From Hormiphora californensis (Eukaryota > Ctenophora > Tentaculata > Cydippida > Pleurobrachiidae), in assembly GCA_020137815.1 (NCBI GenBank), contig CM035359.1, positions 6,870,968-6,934,967 of the forward strand: DNA of 64,000 bases, written 5' to 3'. The position numbers and the translations under genes were made by a program. Shown piece after piece: positions 35,125 through 62,159 of the stretch (within the stretch, counting starts at the first letter, position 1; the number at the start of each line of letters is the position of its first letter). The notes under the pieces were generated by a model. The model searched no databases and was not told the DNA's origin. It worked only from the letters and a program-made list of their open reading frames with translations.

Positions 35125-35300
35125 GTATGCCCATCAACGTTTCGAACCAAGTTTACAGTGTACGTGTGGGAAAGGTTGTCTCGGAGGAGTGGTCTAAAAA
35201 GAGACTCAAACCGGAGTCTGAATTTGACGCAGTTGATTTCCATGCCAGTTGCTATGACAACAGTGGAATACTTGTTAGCAGCGTTAGGGAACATGGGGTA
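35125..35300 (+). CDS. exon candidate D
   Basis: After an acceptor-like GATAACAG the frame entered in phase 1 reads ARTGMPINVSNQVYSVRVGK..SEEWSKKRLKPESEFDAVDF..SSVREHG, followed by a GTAATG donor in phase 0. Codon usage (purine-first, pyrimidine-third) favours this frame. No domain recognised. It is upstream of a probable promoter and could belong to a separate gene or an alternative transcript of the TRP-like gene. Confidence 0.45.
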
Positions 35301-35754
35301 ATGTATAATTGAATTGTATGATTATATCTCATTTGGTTTGCAATAACGCTCGCTAATTATTGCTAGTATACTTGGCTAGTTGAACGTATTAGGAGTAATC
35401 TCGGGCTACGAGTATTAAAACTGTTTGTTTTCTTACTTTTGCACGCTGTAAACTAATTTGACAAAACTTTCTCATGATCATCCAAAATTATGATTTCAAC
35501 ATTTTCATCTCTATATGTACATATTACCATTTAAATTGCCAGGAAATAGTTATTTCAATATTTACCGACGTTTTCAACCAAATTTCTTTCCGGTGATCAT
35601 CACATATTATTCCGAACGAGTTTAATTAATTCCTAATTACCATCCTAATTAATTCCTAATTACCATCCTTATAACGATCTTGTCCAAGTATTCTTCTAGT
35701 TTCGATCATCCACTAGTTGCAGAGTTGCTGCTGGTGACCTATTAATTGACACAC

Positions 35755-35764
35755 TATATATATT
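35755..35764 (+). promoter_or_regulatory. TATA-like box
   Basis: TATATATATT lies about 110 bp upstream of the ATG at 35872, a suitable spacing for a short 5' leader. It fits the first coding exon there, whose frame is closed upstream by a stop at 35842. Confidence 0.35.
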
Positions 35765-35871
35765 GGTAATCGGAAGCAGTGCTCCACTAACTCACAATAC
35801 ATTCTGCGTGTTTTGTTGTAGCTTTGTTATAGATCACAGTATAGATTTTGTACAGTGCAGCAGTAGCAGCC

Positions 35872-40288
<4,417 letters not shown>

Positions 40289-41234
40289 GTAAGTAATCAT
40301 ACAAAGGAACATATTCGTTCCTCAAACATTATTTTATTGTTACCCAGATTTCTGATACATTTCGATCTGTACATCAGATGTATTTACTTTTGATTTCATA
40401 ATTGTGACTGATTATAATATTAAAATCTAGCAGTTCTCTTTTTGCTTTTCAGTAGTCTTGCAGTAAGATGTACGTGCTTAGCGGTAGACAGCTCATAAAT
40501 TGGTAGCTGTCTAACATACAGTGTAAAAAAGAAGAGAGCTTACTAATTAAATGACCTTTGTACGTAGACACATCTTCACTTTGCCACTCCCAACTTTAGC
40601 AGTTTAGTTTTAATTTTTAGAACATTTATTCAAACTTACAAGTCTAAGAAAATCATGAGATTATATTATGGTCATGAATATTTGCATTCAAGACCAACCC
40701 ACTCACATTTTGGTGGGCATTGTTATCAACTTGTTGTTGAAAAACAATTCTGCAGAGTTCACCCGTGCTTTTCTGGGAAACTGTATGGAAATTTCATGAC
40801 CTTATATGACCTTATATGACCTTATATGACCATGAACTCACTTGTGTGCTGTCTAACCATGCATGTAGAACGTGCAGATAAATCTAGAAATATACCTGAA
40901 ACTAGAACCAAAGTGGTAAACTTGATTCGCAGCTCATATCCCAATTCAAATGCTGACTTCACTGCCGTTCAGACATGCAGCAGACAGTGACAGCACTATC
41001 CAGTAGACTGCAACTATCTTCTCTCTTTCTCTCTTTCTTCTCTCGCTCTCTCTCTCGCTCTCTCTCTCGCTCTCTCTCTCACTCTCTCTCTTCCTCTCTC
41101 TCTCTACTAATCTAATACAAGGGCACTATAGGTTTTGCCGAATTCGCGAATACAGTGGCCATGTGAAGCCCTTGGCAAGTTTTGTCGACGAATATTACCA
41201 CCCTGCTGTATCTCTGTTCTGTTTTGTTTTCAAG

Positions 41235-51813
<10,579 letters not shown>

Positions 51814-52228
51814 TGAAAAATGTCAGGTTTGCTTTACCATACACAATTACACCATGTGCTTCCTATTTTTTTCTAATCTCCCCACCAAATTACTGGAAGT
51901 AATATAGCATGGTTAGATACAGTTATCTCTCAATTGACCAGGCCCCTCGAAATCTAAGTCCTTGAGAGTTGGCTGTATCAAGTTTGTGTTTTTGGCATTG
52001 CATATCTGGCATTCGAGGTTAGCGAGTTCATTTTTGTTATACATGTTGCTTTTGTCAGACTAATATATGTGATTCCACTCATATATTATACAATTATATA
52101 CACCACCTTAATTTACTGATCTCCCCCAATCGGGAGGGCGGGGTGTGATCAGTCCCATCTATTCTTCTTTACCCCACACATCACGTGTAAAGGTTCCTTT
52201 CACTGTAATTTAAACTTCAGTTTAACGA

Positions 52229-52234
52229 AATAAA
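52229..52234 (+). terminator. candidate poly(A) signal AATAAA
   Basis: AATAAA about 415 nt past the TRP stop at 51811-51813. If used, the 3' untranslated region would approach the minus-strand exon at 52467. Confidence 0.35.
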
Positions 52235-52466
52235 TCAGAGTAGTGAAGCCGAAATTAATTCCCCATTACCCCACTTACGTACATTCCCACACGTCACATG
52301 GCTTGGTGACCTACAAGTTGGCTAAAACCCTGGCTCATAGAATCTATGAGCCAAAGTTATAGGCTGGTAGGTAATCACATGAAGCTTTACCCACACAGAT
52401 ATAAATATGTTTGGCTCATAGATTCTATATATAATAAATTTATCCCAATTCCCAATTCGCACATAC

Positions 52467-52838
52467 CTGAGGGGCGGCTGATGTTGGTTTCGAGACGGGT
52501 GGCGGGGTCGGTTTCATGGCAGGGGAAGATGGTTTCTTGGGTGTCAACACTCGAACCTGCTTATCAAACATTGCACCGTCTTCTGCAAATGTATACAGTG
52601 TTGTTGAGTAACTCAACAAATATAGTGTGCTTTATAGTGATATCAAAGTATATTTAGGGTAACCGGAAACCCTGCAATACTTACCATCACGAAGTTTCAG
52701 TTTTTCGGTGAAATAACTGGCAGAAAAAGACAGGATATCCTCAGGCTGGTCCCGTAGCACCTCCCGCGCAAGTGACTCGAGGAGGGCCTGGAATCCTGGA
52801 GGTATGCAAATGTTCTGGGGTGCGTAGCGGACTGACAT
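52467..52838 (-). CDS. RIIa-domain protein, first two coding exons (SPA17/CABYR-like)
   Basis: Exon 52685-52838 starts with ATG (complement 52836-52838) and encodes MSVRYAPQNICIPPGFQALL, then ESLAREVLRDQPEDILSFSA, then SYFTEKLKLRDG. This is a clear RII-alpha dimerisation/docking domain, closest in pattern to sperm protein 17. It exits in phase 1 at a GTAAGT donor. Exon 52467-52582 (acceptor ACATTTGCAG) continues EDGAMFDKQVRVLTPKKPSS..KPTPPPVSKPTSAAPQ and exits in phase 0 at GTATGT. Such proteins bind AKAP-type partners in cilia and sperm flagella. No next exon was seen between here and the TRP gene; the IQ exon at 17943-18018 fits in phase and domain order. Confidence 0.8.
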
Positions 52839-52847
52839 GATGGTGGG

Positions 52848-55800
52848 AGAGCTATAATAACGGGGAGAGAGGGAGATGTTAACATGGTGATGGGAGAGCT
52901 ATAATAACGGGGAGAGAGGGAGATGTTAACATGGTGATGAGAGAGCTATAATAACGGGGAGAGAGGGAGATGTTAACATGGTGATGGGAGAGCTATAATA
53001 CGGGGAGAGAGGGAGATGTAAACATGGTGATGGGAGAGCTATAATATGGGGAGAGAGGGAGATGTAAACATGGTGATGGGAGAGCTATAATATGGGGAGA
53101 GAGGGAGATGTAAACATGGTGATGGGAGAGCTATAATATGGGGAGAGAGGGAGATGTGAACATGGTGATGGGAGAGCTATAATAACGGGGAGAGAGGGAG
53201 ATGTTAACATGGTGATGGGAGAGCTATAATAACGGGGAGAGAGGGAGATGTAAACATGGTGATGGGAGAGCTATAATAACGGGGAGAGAGGGAGATGTAA
53301 ACATGGTGATGGGAGAGCTATAATAACGGGGAGATAGTGAGTTGTAAACATGGTGATGGGAGAGCTATAATATGGGGAGAGAGGGAGATGTAAACATGGT
53401 GATGGGAGAGCTATAATATGGGGAGAGAGGGAGATGTAAACATGGTGATGGGAGAGCTATAATAACGGGGGGAGAGGGAGATGTAAACATGGTGATGGGA
53501 GAGCTATAATAACGGGGAGAGAGGGAGATGTAAACATGGTGATGGGAGAGCTATAATAACGGGGAGAGAGGGAGATGTAAACATGGTGATGGGAGAGCTA
53601 TAATAACGGGGAGAGAGGGAGATGTAAACATGGTGATGGGAGAGCTATAATAACGGGGAGAGAGGGAGATGTAAACATGGTGATGGGAGAGCTATAATAT
53701 GGGGAGAGAGGGAGATGTGAACATGGTGATGGGAGAGCTATAATAACGGGGAGAGAGGGAGATGTAAACATGGTGATGGGAGAGCTATAATAACGGGGGG
53801 AGAGGGAGATGTAAACATGGTGATGGGAGAGCTATAATAACGGGGAGAGAGGGAGATGTAAACATGGTGATGGGAGAGCTATAATAACGGGGAGAGAGGG
53901 AGATGTAAACATGGTGATGGGAGAGCTATAATAACGGGGAGAGAGGGAGATGTAAACATGGTGATGGGAGAGCTATAATAACGGGGAGAGAGGGAGATGT
54001 AAACATGGTGATGGGAGAGCTATAATATGGGGAGAGAGGGAGATGTAAACATGGTGATGGGAGAGCTATAATATGGGGAGAGAGGGAGATGTAAACATGG
54101 TGATGGGAGAGCTATAATATGGGGAGAGAGGGAGATGTGAACATGGTGATGGGAGAGCTATATAGTACATAACTCCCTCCCGCGCGTGCATCTATTCAAT
54201 AGACGCACTGCAGAGCAGTGCGTCTATTGAGCTGTAATGCACGGGTCCCGAAGGGACCCGTGCGTTACAGCCCTGTAAATCCCGAGCGTCAGCGAGGGGT
54301 TTACAGGTATATCTGCACGTTAGGGAGGGAGTTGTGTTCTATAGACCCCGCTGGCGGGCACCTAGAAGCAAAACAAGCACAATTTACGTGATGCTCTAAC
54401 AGAGAGCTCACACAAAACGGGTCAAACAGTTGGAAATGGAGCTACAGAGTGTCTCTCTACATTCCTACACACTCGTAGCAATCGTTTTAACAAATCAAAA
54501 GGGTGGAATGCTGAGAGAGATAACCGTTAATTGTGGGTCAAGAGGAACAGTTGCCAACAGACTGGCGGGCGCCAAATCTATACAGAGAGCGTAGTTGGTT
54601 GTACACACACTCCCTCTTGTGTTGTCATGTCATTTTATCGTGTTTCCAGTGATTCTTTGTGATCTTTACACAAACCTGTCAGAGGGCGTGCGTCTATCGA
54701 GACACAAACTCACGGCAGTGCACGGCCCAATAGACCAGTGCAAATTGTTTGAGCGCGCCGTGCGTCTATTTGAGCCGGCGGGGTCTATAATAACGGGGAG
54801 AGAGGGAGATGTAAACATGGTGATGGGAGAGCTATAATATGGGGAGAGAGGGAGATGTAAACATGGTGATGGGAGAGCTATAATAACGGGGAGAGAGGGA
54901 GATGTAAACATGGTGATGGGAGAGCTATAATAACGGGGAGAGAGGGAGATGTAAACATGGTGATGGGAGAGCTATAATAACGGGGGGAGAGGGAGATGTA
55001 AACATGGTGATGGGAGAGCTATAATATGGGGAGAGAGGGAGATGTGAACATGGTGATGGGAGAGCTATAATATGGGGAGAGAGGGAGATGTAAACATGGT
55101 GATGGGAGAGCTATAATAACGGGGAGAGAGGGAGATGTTAACATGGTGATGGGAGAGCTATAATAACGGGGAGAGAGGGAGATGTAAACATGGTGATGGG
55201 AGAGCTATAATAACGGGGAGAGAGGGAGATGTAAACATGGTGATGGGAGAGCTATAATAACGGGGAGAGAGGGAGATGTAAACATGGTGATGGGAGAGCT
55301 ATAATAACGGGGAGAGAGGGAGATGTAAACATGGTGATGGGAGAGCTATAATAACGGGGAGAGAGGGAGATGTAAACATGGTGATGGGAGAGCTATAATA
55401 ACGGGGAGAGAGGGAGATGTAAACATGGTGATGGGAGAGCTATAATAACGGGGAGAGAGGGAGATGTAAACATGGTGATGGGAGAGCTATAATAACGGGG
55501 AGAGAGGGAGATGTAAACATGGTGATGGGAGAGCTATAATAACGGGGAGAGAGGGAGATGTAAACATGGTGATGGGAGAGCTATAATATGGGGAGAGAGG
55601 GAGATGTAAACATGGTGATGGGAGAGCTATAATATGGGGAGAGAGGGAGATGTGAACATGGTGATGGGAGAGCTATAATAACGGGGGGAGAGGGAGATGT
55701 AAACATGGTGATGGGAGAGCTATAATAACGGGGAGAGAGGGAGATGTAAACATGGTGATGGGAGAGCTATAATATGGGGAGAGAGGGAGATGTGAACATG

Positions 55801-56100
55801 GTGATGGGAGAGCTATAATAACGGGGAGAGAGGGAGATGTAAACATGGTGATGGGAGAGCTATAATATGGGGAGAGAGGGAGATGTAAACATGGTGATGG
55901 GAGAGCTATAATAACGGGGAGAGAGGGAGATGTAAACATGGTGATGGGAGAGCTATAATAACGGGGAGAGAGGGAGATGTAAACATGGTGATGGGAGAGC
56001 TATAATATTAATAACGGGGGGAGAGGGAGATGTAAACATGGTGATGGGAGAGCTATAATAACGGGGAGAGAGGGAGATGAAAACATGGTGGTAGAGCTAT
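52848..56100. repeat. ~46-bp minisatellite, about 57 copies
   Basis: Units of GGGAGAGCTATAATAACGGG-GAGAGAGGGAGATG-TAAACATGGTGAT type, 44-47 bp, with ATAACGGGG/ATATGGGG and TAAAC/TTAAC/TGAAC variants. The array starts within 10-15 bp of the RIIa gene's ATG on that gene's upstream side. It is interrupted at 54161-54789. Confidence 0.95.
54161..54789. mobile_element. foldback insertion in the minisatellite
   Basis: A 183-bp hairpin unit has inverted ends TATAGTACATAACTCCCTCCC (54161-54181) and GGGAGGGAGTTGTGTTCTATA (54323-54343), with internal palindromes such as CACGGGTCCCGAAGGGACCC. It is followed by a unit with ends TATAGACCCCGC and GCGGGGTCTATA (to 54789). The minisatellite resumes at once on the right. 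It is either two nested elements or one composite. Confidence 0.7.
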
Positions 56101-56104
56101 AATA

Positions 56105-57235
56105 TGGGGGGATTGTGAAACTATATTTCAATCCTGGATAGACCCTGTCTGATATTAAGATATATGAGTGATAGACGAAAGATGCAGTTCGGAAAATATT
56201 AGTTTGGAGCAAAATTAGCATGAATGAATCAGTGATTGAATCACAGATACAATGAACGGAGCCTATAGTTAAAACATAAGAGCATTGTGTAGTCAATCAA
56301 CCACTTCAATCTTCAAGTTCATATCTCTCTCTTTATTTCAGGTCTCTTTCTCTCTCTCTATCTCTCTCTTTATTTCAGGTCTCTATCTCTCTCTCATTGC
56401 CGACTCAATCAGGTTTAAATGATCTCGATCTCTTCATGCGGAGATTTAAAAGAATTCGAATCAATCACTGACAGGGAAAGCTTTTTGAAATGTCTCATTC
56501 ATCTGGATTTCACTCTTAAAATTCCATTTCAAATATCTGATCGTTACCATAGCGACAATTGTACACTCCCACATGCTTCGTAGGTTATGTTGCTAGGTAT
56601 ATATTACTGCAGCATAATATTATATGCAAAACTAAATGATCACGTACATGGAACAGATCAAGAAGAACTAGACAAACGTTTTGGAAACCACAACAAACAG
56701 ACACGTACAGTTCACAATATATACTGTGTACAAGTGACCGTGTAACTGGACAAAGACAGTGGAACGCGACAACACAATAAAACGGCCCTGTGCATCTTGG
56801 AGACTGATCAAATAAAGGGAGAGACTCTCTCACAGAGGCAGAACGGGCTACATGTTGTCATACACTGACTGTACAGTGTGTACACCGCGCAACCTCGCGG
56901 CCTCACGTAGCCGGTGCGGTCTTATATGAGACAAGCTACATGATATTGTCAAAACGAAGAAGAATATCAAGTTGAACAAGAAACAACTGGAAAGTATACA
57001 ACCAATGATGAACCTCGTATATATGCAGCAACACATATAGATACCAATTCTCACGCTCACAACTAGGCGATCATATATATATTCTATCGTTGATATATCT
57101 TCCCTATCAGCTACTATCTGATTCGTTCACTGGTTTGCGAATTGGTAGGGAGATATATCTTTTTAAGACAAAAGACGCAATCTTGATGTGCAAAACTGTT
57201 GCAGAGCTGGGGCAGGGATAAAATGGTAGGAAAGA
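56105..57235. other. no gene seen; contains dispersed repeat copy
   Basis: Unsupported by exons. The block at about 56860-56935 repeats the 20020-20095 sequence (CACTGACTGTACA, CAACCTCGCGGCCTC). Confidence 0.4.
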
Positions 57236-57427
<192 letters not shown>

Positions 57428-57429
57428 TA

Positions 57430-58465
57430 AGAGTCAAAGGGAGAGAAAGAGCGTTATACTCTCCGTATAGTAATATAAAACGACATGCTTGCAAAAGCTT
57501 TCTGTATTCCGTGCTGGATCTTTCGTATGCAATATTAGCAGCAACCACACACACACACACAGCTGACATTTCACGCTAGAAAAGGGAGGAGTGAAAGGAG
57601 GAGGGGATATAGAGGGAGAAATGGGGTGGGTGAGAGGTCATTCTCGTCGAGCCAGGAACAAAATATGCTGTTTTTTGTATGAAAGGAGGCTGCACAATTG
57701 GAGCAATTGATATAATGGAGTCATTGCAGTTCTGAAGAAGGGACGTTAACGATCACTTAGGGTAATTACACGGGTCCAGGAAGTGGTAAATTATTAGGGC
57801 CCAAGGCCAGGTATACAGCTGATATAGATAGAAGCAAATGGAAGAAGAAATAGGAGAGTCGCAGCTGTAACAGAGAGAGAGACAGAGGGAGAGAGAGAGA
57901 GTAATGAATCACTTATTTGGTTGCTATGGCTACAACCATATCGCATAACAACACAGGGGAGAGAGGGGCCGGACAAGTAGGATGTTGCTCATGACTAAAC
58001 ACTGGCCCAACACCAGGTGTCTCGCGGCCACCCAACAGCTGTAATTATCCCTAGTCGGTTGTCATATATCTCTAATCACACAGTCCGTCACAGGATTCAT
58101 AAATCCGTTGTCTCGAATTATTATGTCTGAAGGAAACCATTTCCTTTAAGTGCTCAGCCAGGGGCACTATTGTAGATGTAGGAGGGGTAAGAACTTCCTA
58201 CGCTAAACTCTTTCTTGTGGCTGGTTCATGGGCCAACCGCCAATACACACGTGCTCATTCCGTTTAGGCCTCAGGCCCCCGGGGCCCGGAAACAAATCAT
58301 GATGTCATTCAGGGCGTTATTTTCAACTTTTCCACTTTGTAGAGCTGTCTAGTGTCTGGCTAGCTCCAATCTTGTCCCCCACTCATATTTATTGTTTTAG
58401 AATCAAAACGGTATCTGAGGCGCTGACAAGTGACATTCAGTCTCGGAGCAATTCGATTTTCCACG
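57430..58465. other. no gene seen
   Basis: Unique-looking sequence without supported exons; minor GA tract near 57870-57900. Confidence 0.35.
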
Positions 58466-58471
58466 AATATT

Positions 58472-58654
58472 CAGTCGGACCCCGATTTACCGGGATGCTC
58501 GGGGGAAGGGGTTTTGCCCGGTAAATCGGGGTGCCCGGTATCAGTATATCGGGGTCAAATACCGTGATTTTCCTATATCGGGGGAAGTTGATCCTCCCGG
58601 TAATAGGGGTTCCAGTAAATCCGGGCCAGGGGCCGATAAATCGGGGTCCGACTG
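58472..58654. mobile_element. short CAGTCGG-family element, copy 3
   Basis: Ends CAGTCGGACCCCGATTTA and the reverse complement in only 183 bp; an internally deleted relative of 20207-21071. TA flanks are not preserved. A further fragment (GTCGGACCCCGA) is at about 61109-61120. Confidence 0.75.
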
Positions 58655-58659
58655 TTATA

Positions 58660-59712
58660 GTGAGTCGGATTATTTGAAGTTGTCACCCCCCTGGGGGGCG
58701 CCCGACATTTTATTTGCGTGCCGGAAGCTTGTTTTGGCTCTCACACCTTTGTTTCTTGACCAATTTTGTCAAACAAAAACTTTACGGACTCACAAAAGTA
58801 TGCTCTTTCCGATGATATGCGGCTTTTTGCCGAAATGTGAGAGGAAGTGGGTGCTGTCACACGCAAATACGACGCCGCGGGTGAAAAGGGGGGTGACATC
58901 TTCAAAAAATCCGGCTTTAGTAGTTTCGTCTCCTAACAAGACAACTCACAAATGCTTCATCGTGTTAGCGTTTGGATATAAATATAGGAGAATCGAGAAT
59001 CAAGAACCGAGAACGTCTCTATCTTATCAATAACTGACTGGGAAGCGTGGGAATTTTTGGTTCTGATTGAAAATTTCGGCCTGGGATTTCATTTTTTTAA
59101 TTAAAAACTACAAATCGTTGCGCCGCGCGACAAAAGCGCGTCTGAGAGTATGCAGTGTTGTAATGAATCTTTCGCGCGTTCCCCATAACCTCCAAACTGA
59201 GACGCTGGAAAATTGGTTATATTTAACGAAGTAAAAATTCATGGATGACCATGTGAAAGGCGATTAAAACAATGTACAAATAAATACTAGGTATATCAAT
59301 CTCCACCAGGGACTCAAAGTCAAGTCAGACTTTTAATTTTAATTTGAGTAAGCTCCTAAATACCATATCATCACGATCTCTTGTCTGTAATATAGGGGTA
59401 AATATAGATTCAAGGGTTCATGGTCTTGATTCTGAAACAGCTGATAGCAACTAGACTCTCACGATCCAATATGAATATCATTCAATCGCTACCTTCCTCC
59501 TCAATCTCTCTCAAACATCACAAACGCACCTCATACACGCACCTCAATCCTCATACATACAATTTAACACAATTCGAACACTATTATATAACTTAACTCT
59601 GACTAGCCAAAAACTTCAAAACAAAGCGAATCAATTTATAATGTGGGTAGAACTGTGAATATGAAATCACACACACTTTAACACCAGCCTATGACCATAA
59701 TTTTTAGCTAAA
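58660..59712. other. no convincing gene
   Basis: A 119-codon + strand ORF (58674-59033) has no recognised domain or splice support. The rest is AT-rich. Confidence 0.35.
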
Positions 59713-59713
59713 T

Positions 59714-60194
59714 TAAAGCTAAGTCAAAAACCTAGTGAAGGTGGTATGATAACCTAGTTACCAAATGGTAACCATGGTAACTAAATGGTAACCAAACGGT
59801 AACCATGGTAACACAAGACACACACACACACAATATTAGCAACAAATCTAAAACACACCAGGGTGTTACAACTCTTCCTTTTTACTATCATCTCCCTCAG
59901 CTGTCTTCACGGGGATATCATCACTCTTCGCTTCATCTCCTTCCTTCTTTGGCTTAAAGCTAAGTCAAAAACCTAGTGAAGGTGGTATGATAACCTAGTT
60001 ACCAAATGGTAACCATGGTAACTAAATGGTAACCAAACGGTAACCATGGTAACACAAGACACACACACACACAATATTAGCAACAAATCTAAAACACACC
60101 AGGGTGTTACAACTCTTCCTTTTTACTATCATCTCCCTCAGCTGTCTTCACGGGGATATCATCACTCTTCGCTTCATCTCCTTCCTTCTTTGGC
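59714..60194. repeat. 241-bp direct tandem duplication of a gene 3' end
   Basis: 59714-59954 and 59955-60194 are almost identical. Each contains the end of the Lys/Glu-rich coding tail and its stop, a CA tract, and two perfect X-box-like palindromes (GTAACCATGGTAAC; 59768-59781 and 59799-59812 in the first copy). Confidence 0.9.
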
Positions 60195-61265
60195 TGCTCT
60201 TCCACCTTCTTTTCCTCCTTCTTACTCTCTCCCTCCTCTCCCTTCTTGGTCTCCTCTCCTTCAACTACAGTATCATCGTTAGTCACCTTCTCCCCCTCCC
60301 CAGTGGTGGTAGTTTCGTTCCATTATTCTTCATCTCATCCATCATCTTCTTCAGTTTCTCCTTGTACCACTGAGGAATAGGTTTCCTAACCAGGTAGTAC
60401 AGGTCTCGCTCCAGGGCTGTTTTCTTGGCTATCAGATCGGTCAGTTTCAGTACGGGATCCTGATTCTGGGCCAACTTATCTTGGGCAGCTGATGTATCTT
60501 TCAGGTAGTCCTGAAAAAAAGGTTTGGTAAATGGTGGGGTTTGATAGTAACACTAAATTCAGCGAAGAGAAAAGACAGAAAATGTGCGTACATGCCTAAC
60601 AAGCTAATAGCGTTTGAGTATTCTTATCTCTCTCTCTAATATCTCTCGGTGCCCACCTATAATAACAATAGCACTCATAGCTCGGATCTATGTGCTGCTG
60701 GTGGTCGTGATGCCCGCTTGGCTCGTTTAGTAATCATATTTAACTGCCTATTGACCACCCCAAGAGTGTCCAGGACTGTGCGTGCAGCGGGAAATTCAGC
60801 GCTGTAAACACCCCTACTGTTATCCAAACGAGCCAGAGATGGCTGAAATAGAGGGCACAGTAGCGGGAAAAGCAAGTTCGTGTTGTCCCAAAATACTCCA
60901 TTACTCGCTCAACATATTACAAAGACTTTATTATTGGGCGCCAAAATGCAGCACATATTACACATCTTGGTGAAATGATAACCACTCTTTTAGAGAAGGG
61001 CATCTCACAAAAGCAAAATACTGATCTCTGAACCGTGTCGACGTGAGAGAGGCAGCACTGAGATAGGCTGCACTGTGTGTAACGTGAACGGAGAAACATT
61101 CATGTAAAGTCGGACCCCGAGGGGGGAGGGGGGTACCCACCTTGGTATCATTCATCAACTTCTCCAGTTGTTCCAGCTCCACAGCGGTGTGATATCGTAG
61201 CTCCTCCGTCTGATTTGCTATCTTAGCCAGGAACTGTTCCGTTAAGTTGAATGCTTGTTTTAGAT
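60107..61265 (-). CDS. unrecognised coiled-coil protein with Lys/Glu-rich tail, 3' exons
   Basis: Exon 61141-61265 (acceptor TTTATTCAG, entry phase 1) encodes LKQAFNLTEQFLAKIANQTE..AVELEQLEKLMNDTK and exits in phase 0. The last exon from 60510 continues DYLKDTSAAQDKLAQNQDPV..ALERDLYYLVRKPIPQWYKE..KMMDEMKNN. In this frame a stop comes at 60283, after PPLGRGRR. The neighbouring frame carries an unmistakable acidic/basic tail (EKVTNDDTVVEGEETKKGEE .. KTAEGDDSKKEEL) to a stop at 60107-60109. A 1-bp indel near 60321-60328 is the simplest explanation. Helical, charged, no known domain recognised; upstream exons were not found. Confidence 0.65.
60675..60842 (-). CDS. possible alternative last exon
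   Basis: Within the intron between 60510 and 61141. Acceptor GTGCCCTCTATTTCAG, then 55 codons in phase 0 (PSLARLDNSRGVYSAEFPAA.., ending PPAAHRSEL) and a stop at 60675. It fits the phase-0 exit of exon 61141-61265, so it could end an alternative transcript. No homology recognised. Confidence 0.35.
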   Translation of the reverse strand, partial: PSLARLDNSRGVYSAEFPAARTVLDTLGVVNRQLNMITKRAKRASRPPAAHRSEL

Positions 61266-61284
61266 CTGAATAAAGGAAGGCGGG

Positions 61285-61695
61285 GGTTAGTTAGGGTGGG
61301 AGGTGGTTAGTTAGGGTGGGAGGTGGTTAGTTAGGGTGGGAGGTGGTTAGTTAGGGCGGGAAGTGGTTAGTTAGGGTGGGAGGTGGTTAGATAGGATGGG
61401 AGGTGGTTAGTTAGGGTGGGAGGTGGTTAGTGAGGGTGGGATGTGGTTAGTTAGGGTGGGGGTGGTTAGATAGGATGGGAGGTGGTTAGTTAGGGGGGAT
61501 GGTTAGTTAGGGTGGGAGGTGGTTAGTTAGGGTGGGTGGTGGTTAGTTAGGGTGGGAGGTGGTTAGTTAGGGCGGGAAGTGGTTAGTTAGGGTGGGAGGT
61601 GGCTAGTTAGGGTGGGAAGTGGTTAGTTAGGGTGGGAGGTGGTTAGTTAGGGTGGGAAGTGGTTAGTTAGGGTGGGAGGTGGTTAGTTAGGGTTA
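61285..61695 (+). repeat. 20-bp minisatellite
   Basis: About 20 copies of GGTGGTTAGTTAGGGTGGGA with small variants, immediately upstream (minus-strand sense) of exon 61141-61265, in its intron. TTAGGG occurs within units, but this is not a telomere array. Confidence 0.9.
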
Positions 61696-61699
61696 AGGA

Positions 61700-62150
61700 T
61701 GTGGTTAGTGGTTGACTAGGTGATTATATATCCAGCAGGGATAGTTTCCCCCTTCGAAATGAAAGGTAGAGCTGTTTTGGGCATTATAATTTGACAAAAG
61801 TTCTAGATTCAATGAGGCTGATGAGATGTTAATGATGCCTTTGTTTCAGTAAATTGATGTGAACCACCAGGCAATGTGGACTGTGGACTGTGGACTCCGC
61901 AGTGTGGAGGGTAGGTCAAAAATTGAACCATTGTGCCCTTGATTTACCTTGAAATTATTGTGCACAATTGTGTCCCAATTGAATCAGAGTTTAGATGAAC
62001 TGGGCACGTTGTAGTATCATGGACAATACCGTAATTTGTAGATTTTGAGCCTTGAGGTGAGGTATTTAAGTTGGCGAAATGCCAATATAACAACTTCTAA
62101 GTACTAGGTATCATGATCTACAGTTAGGGGGAGGTGTATCTCTTTCTTTG
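61700..62150. other. no gene seen
   Basis: AT-rich; no exon of the minus-strand coiled-coil gene recognised. Confidence 0.35.
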
Positions 62151-62159
62151 CTGCCTATA

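Noticed and set aside
58674-59033. 119-codon + strand ORF
   Set aside because: Cys/Lys-rich, no domain, no splice context, next to a transposon remnant.
61285-61695. TTAGGG-containing array as an internal telomere
   Set aside because: TTAGGG occurs once per 20-bp unit, not as a tandem hexamer.
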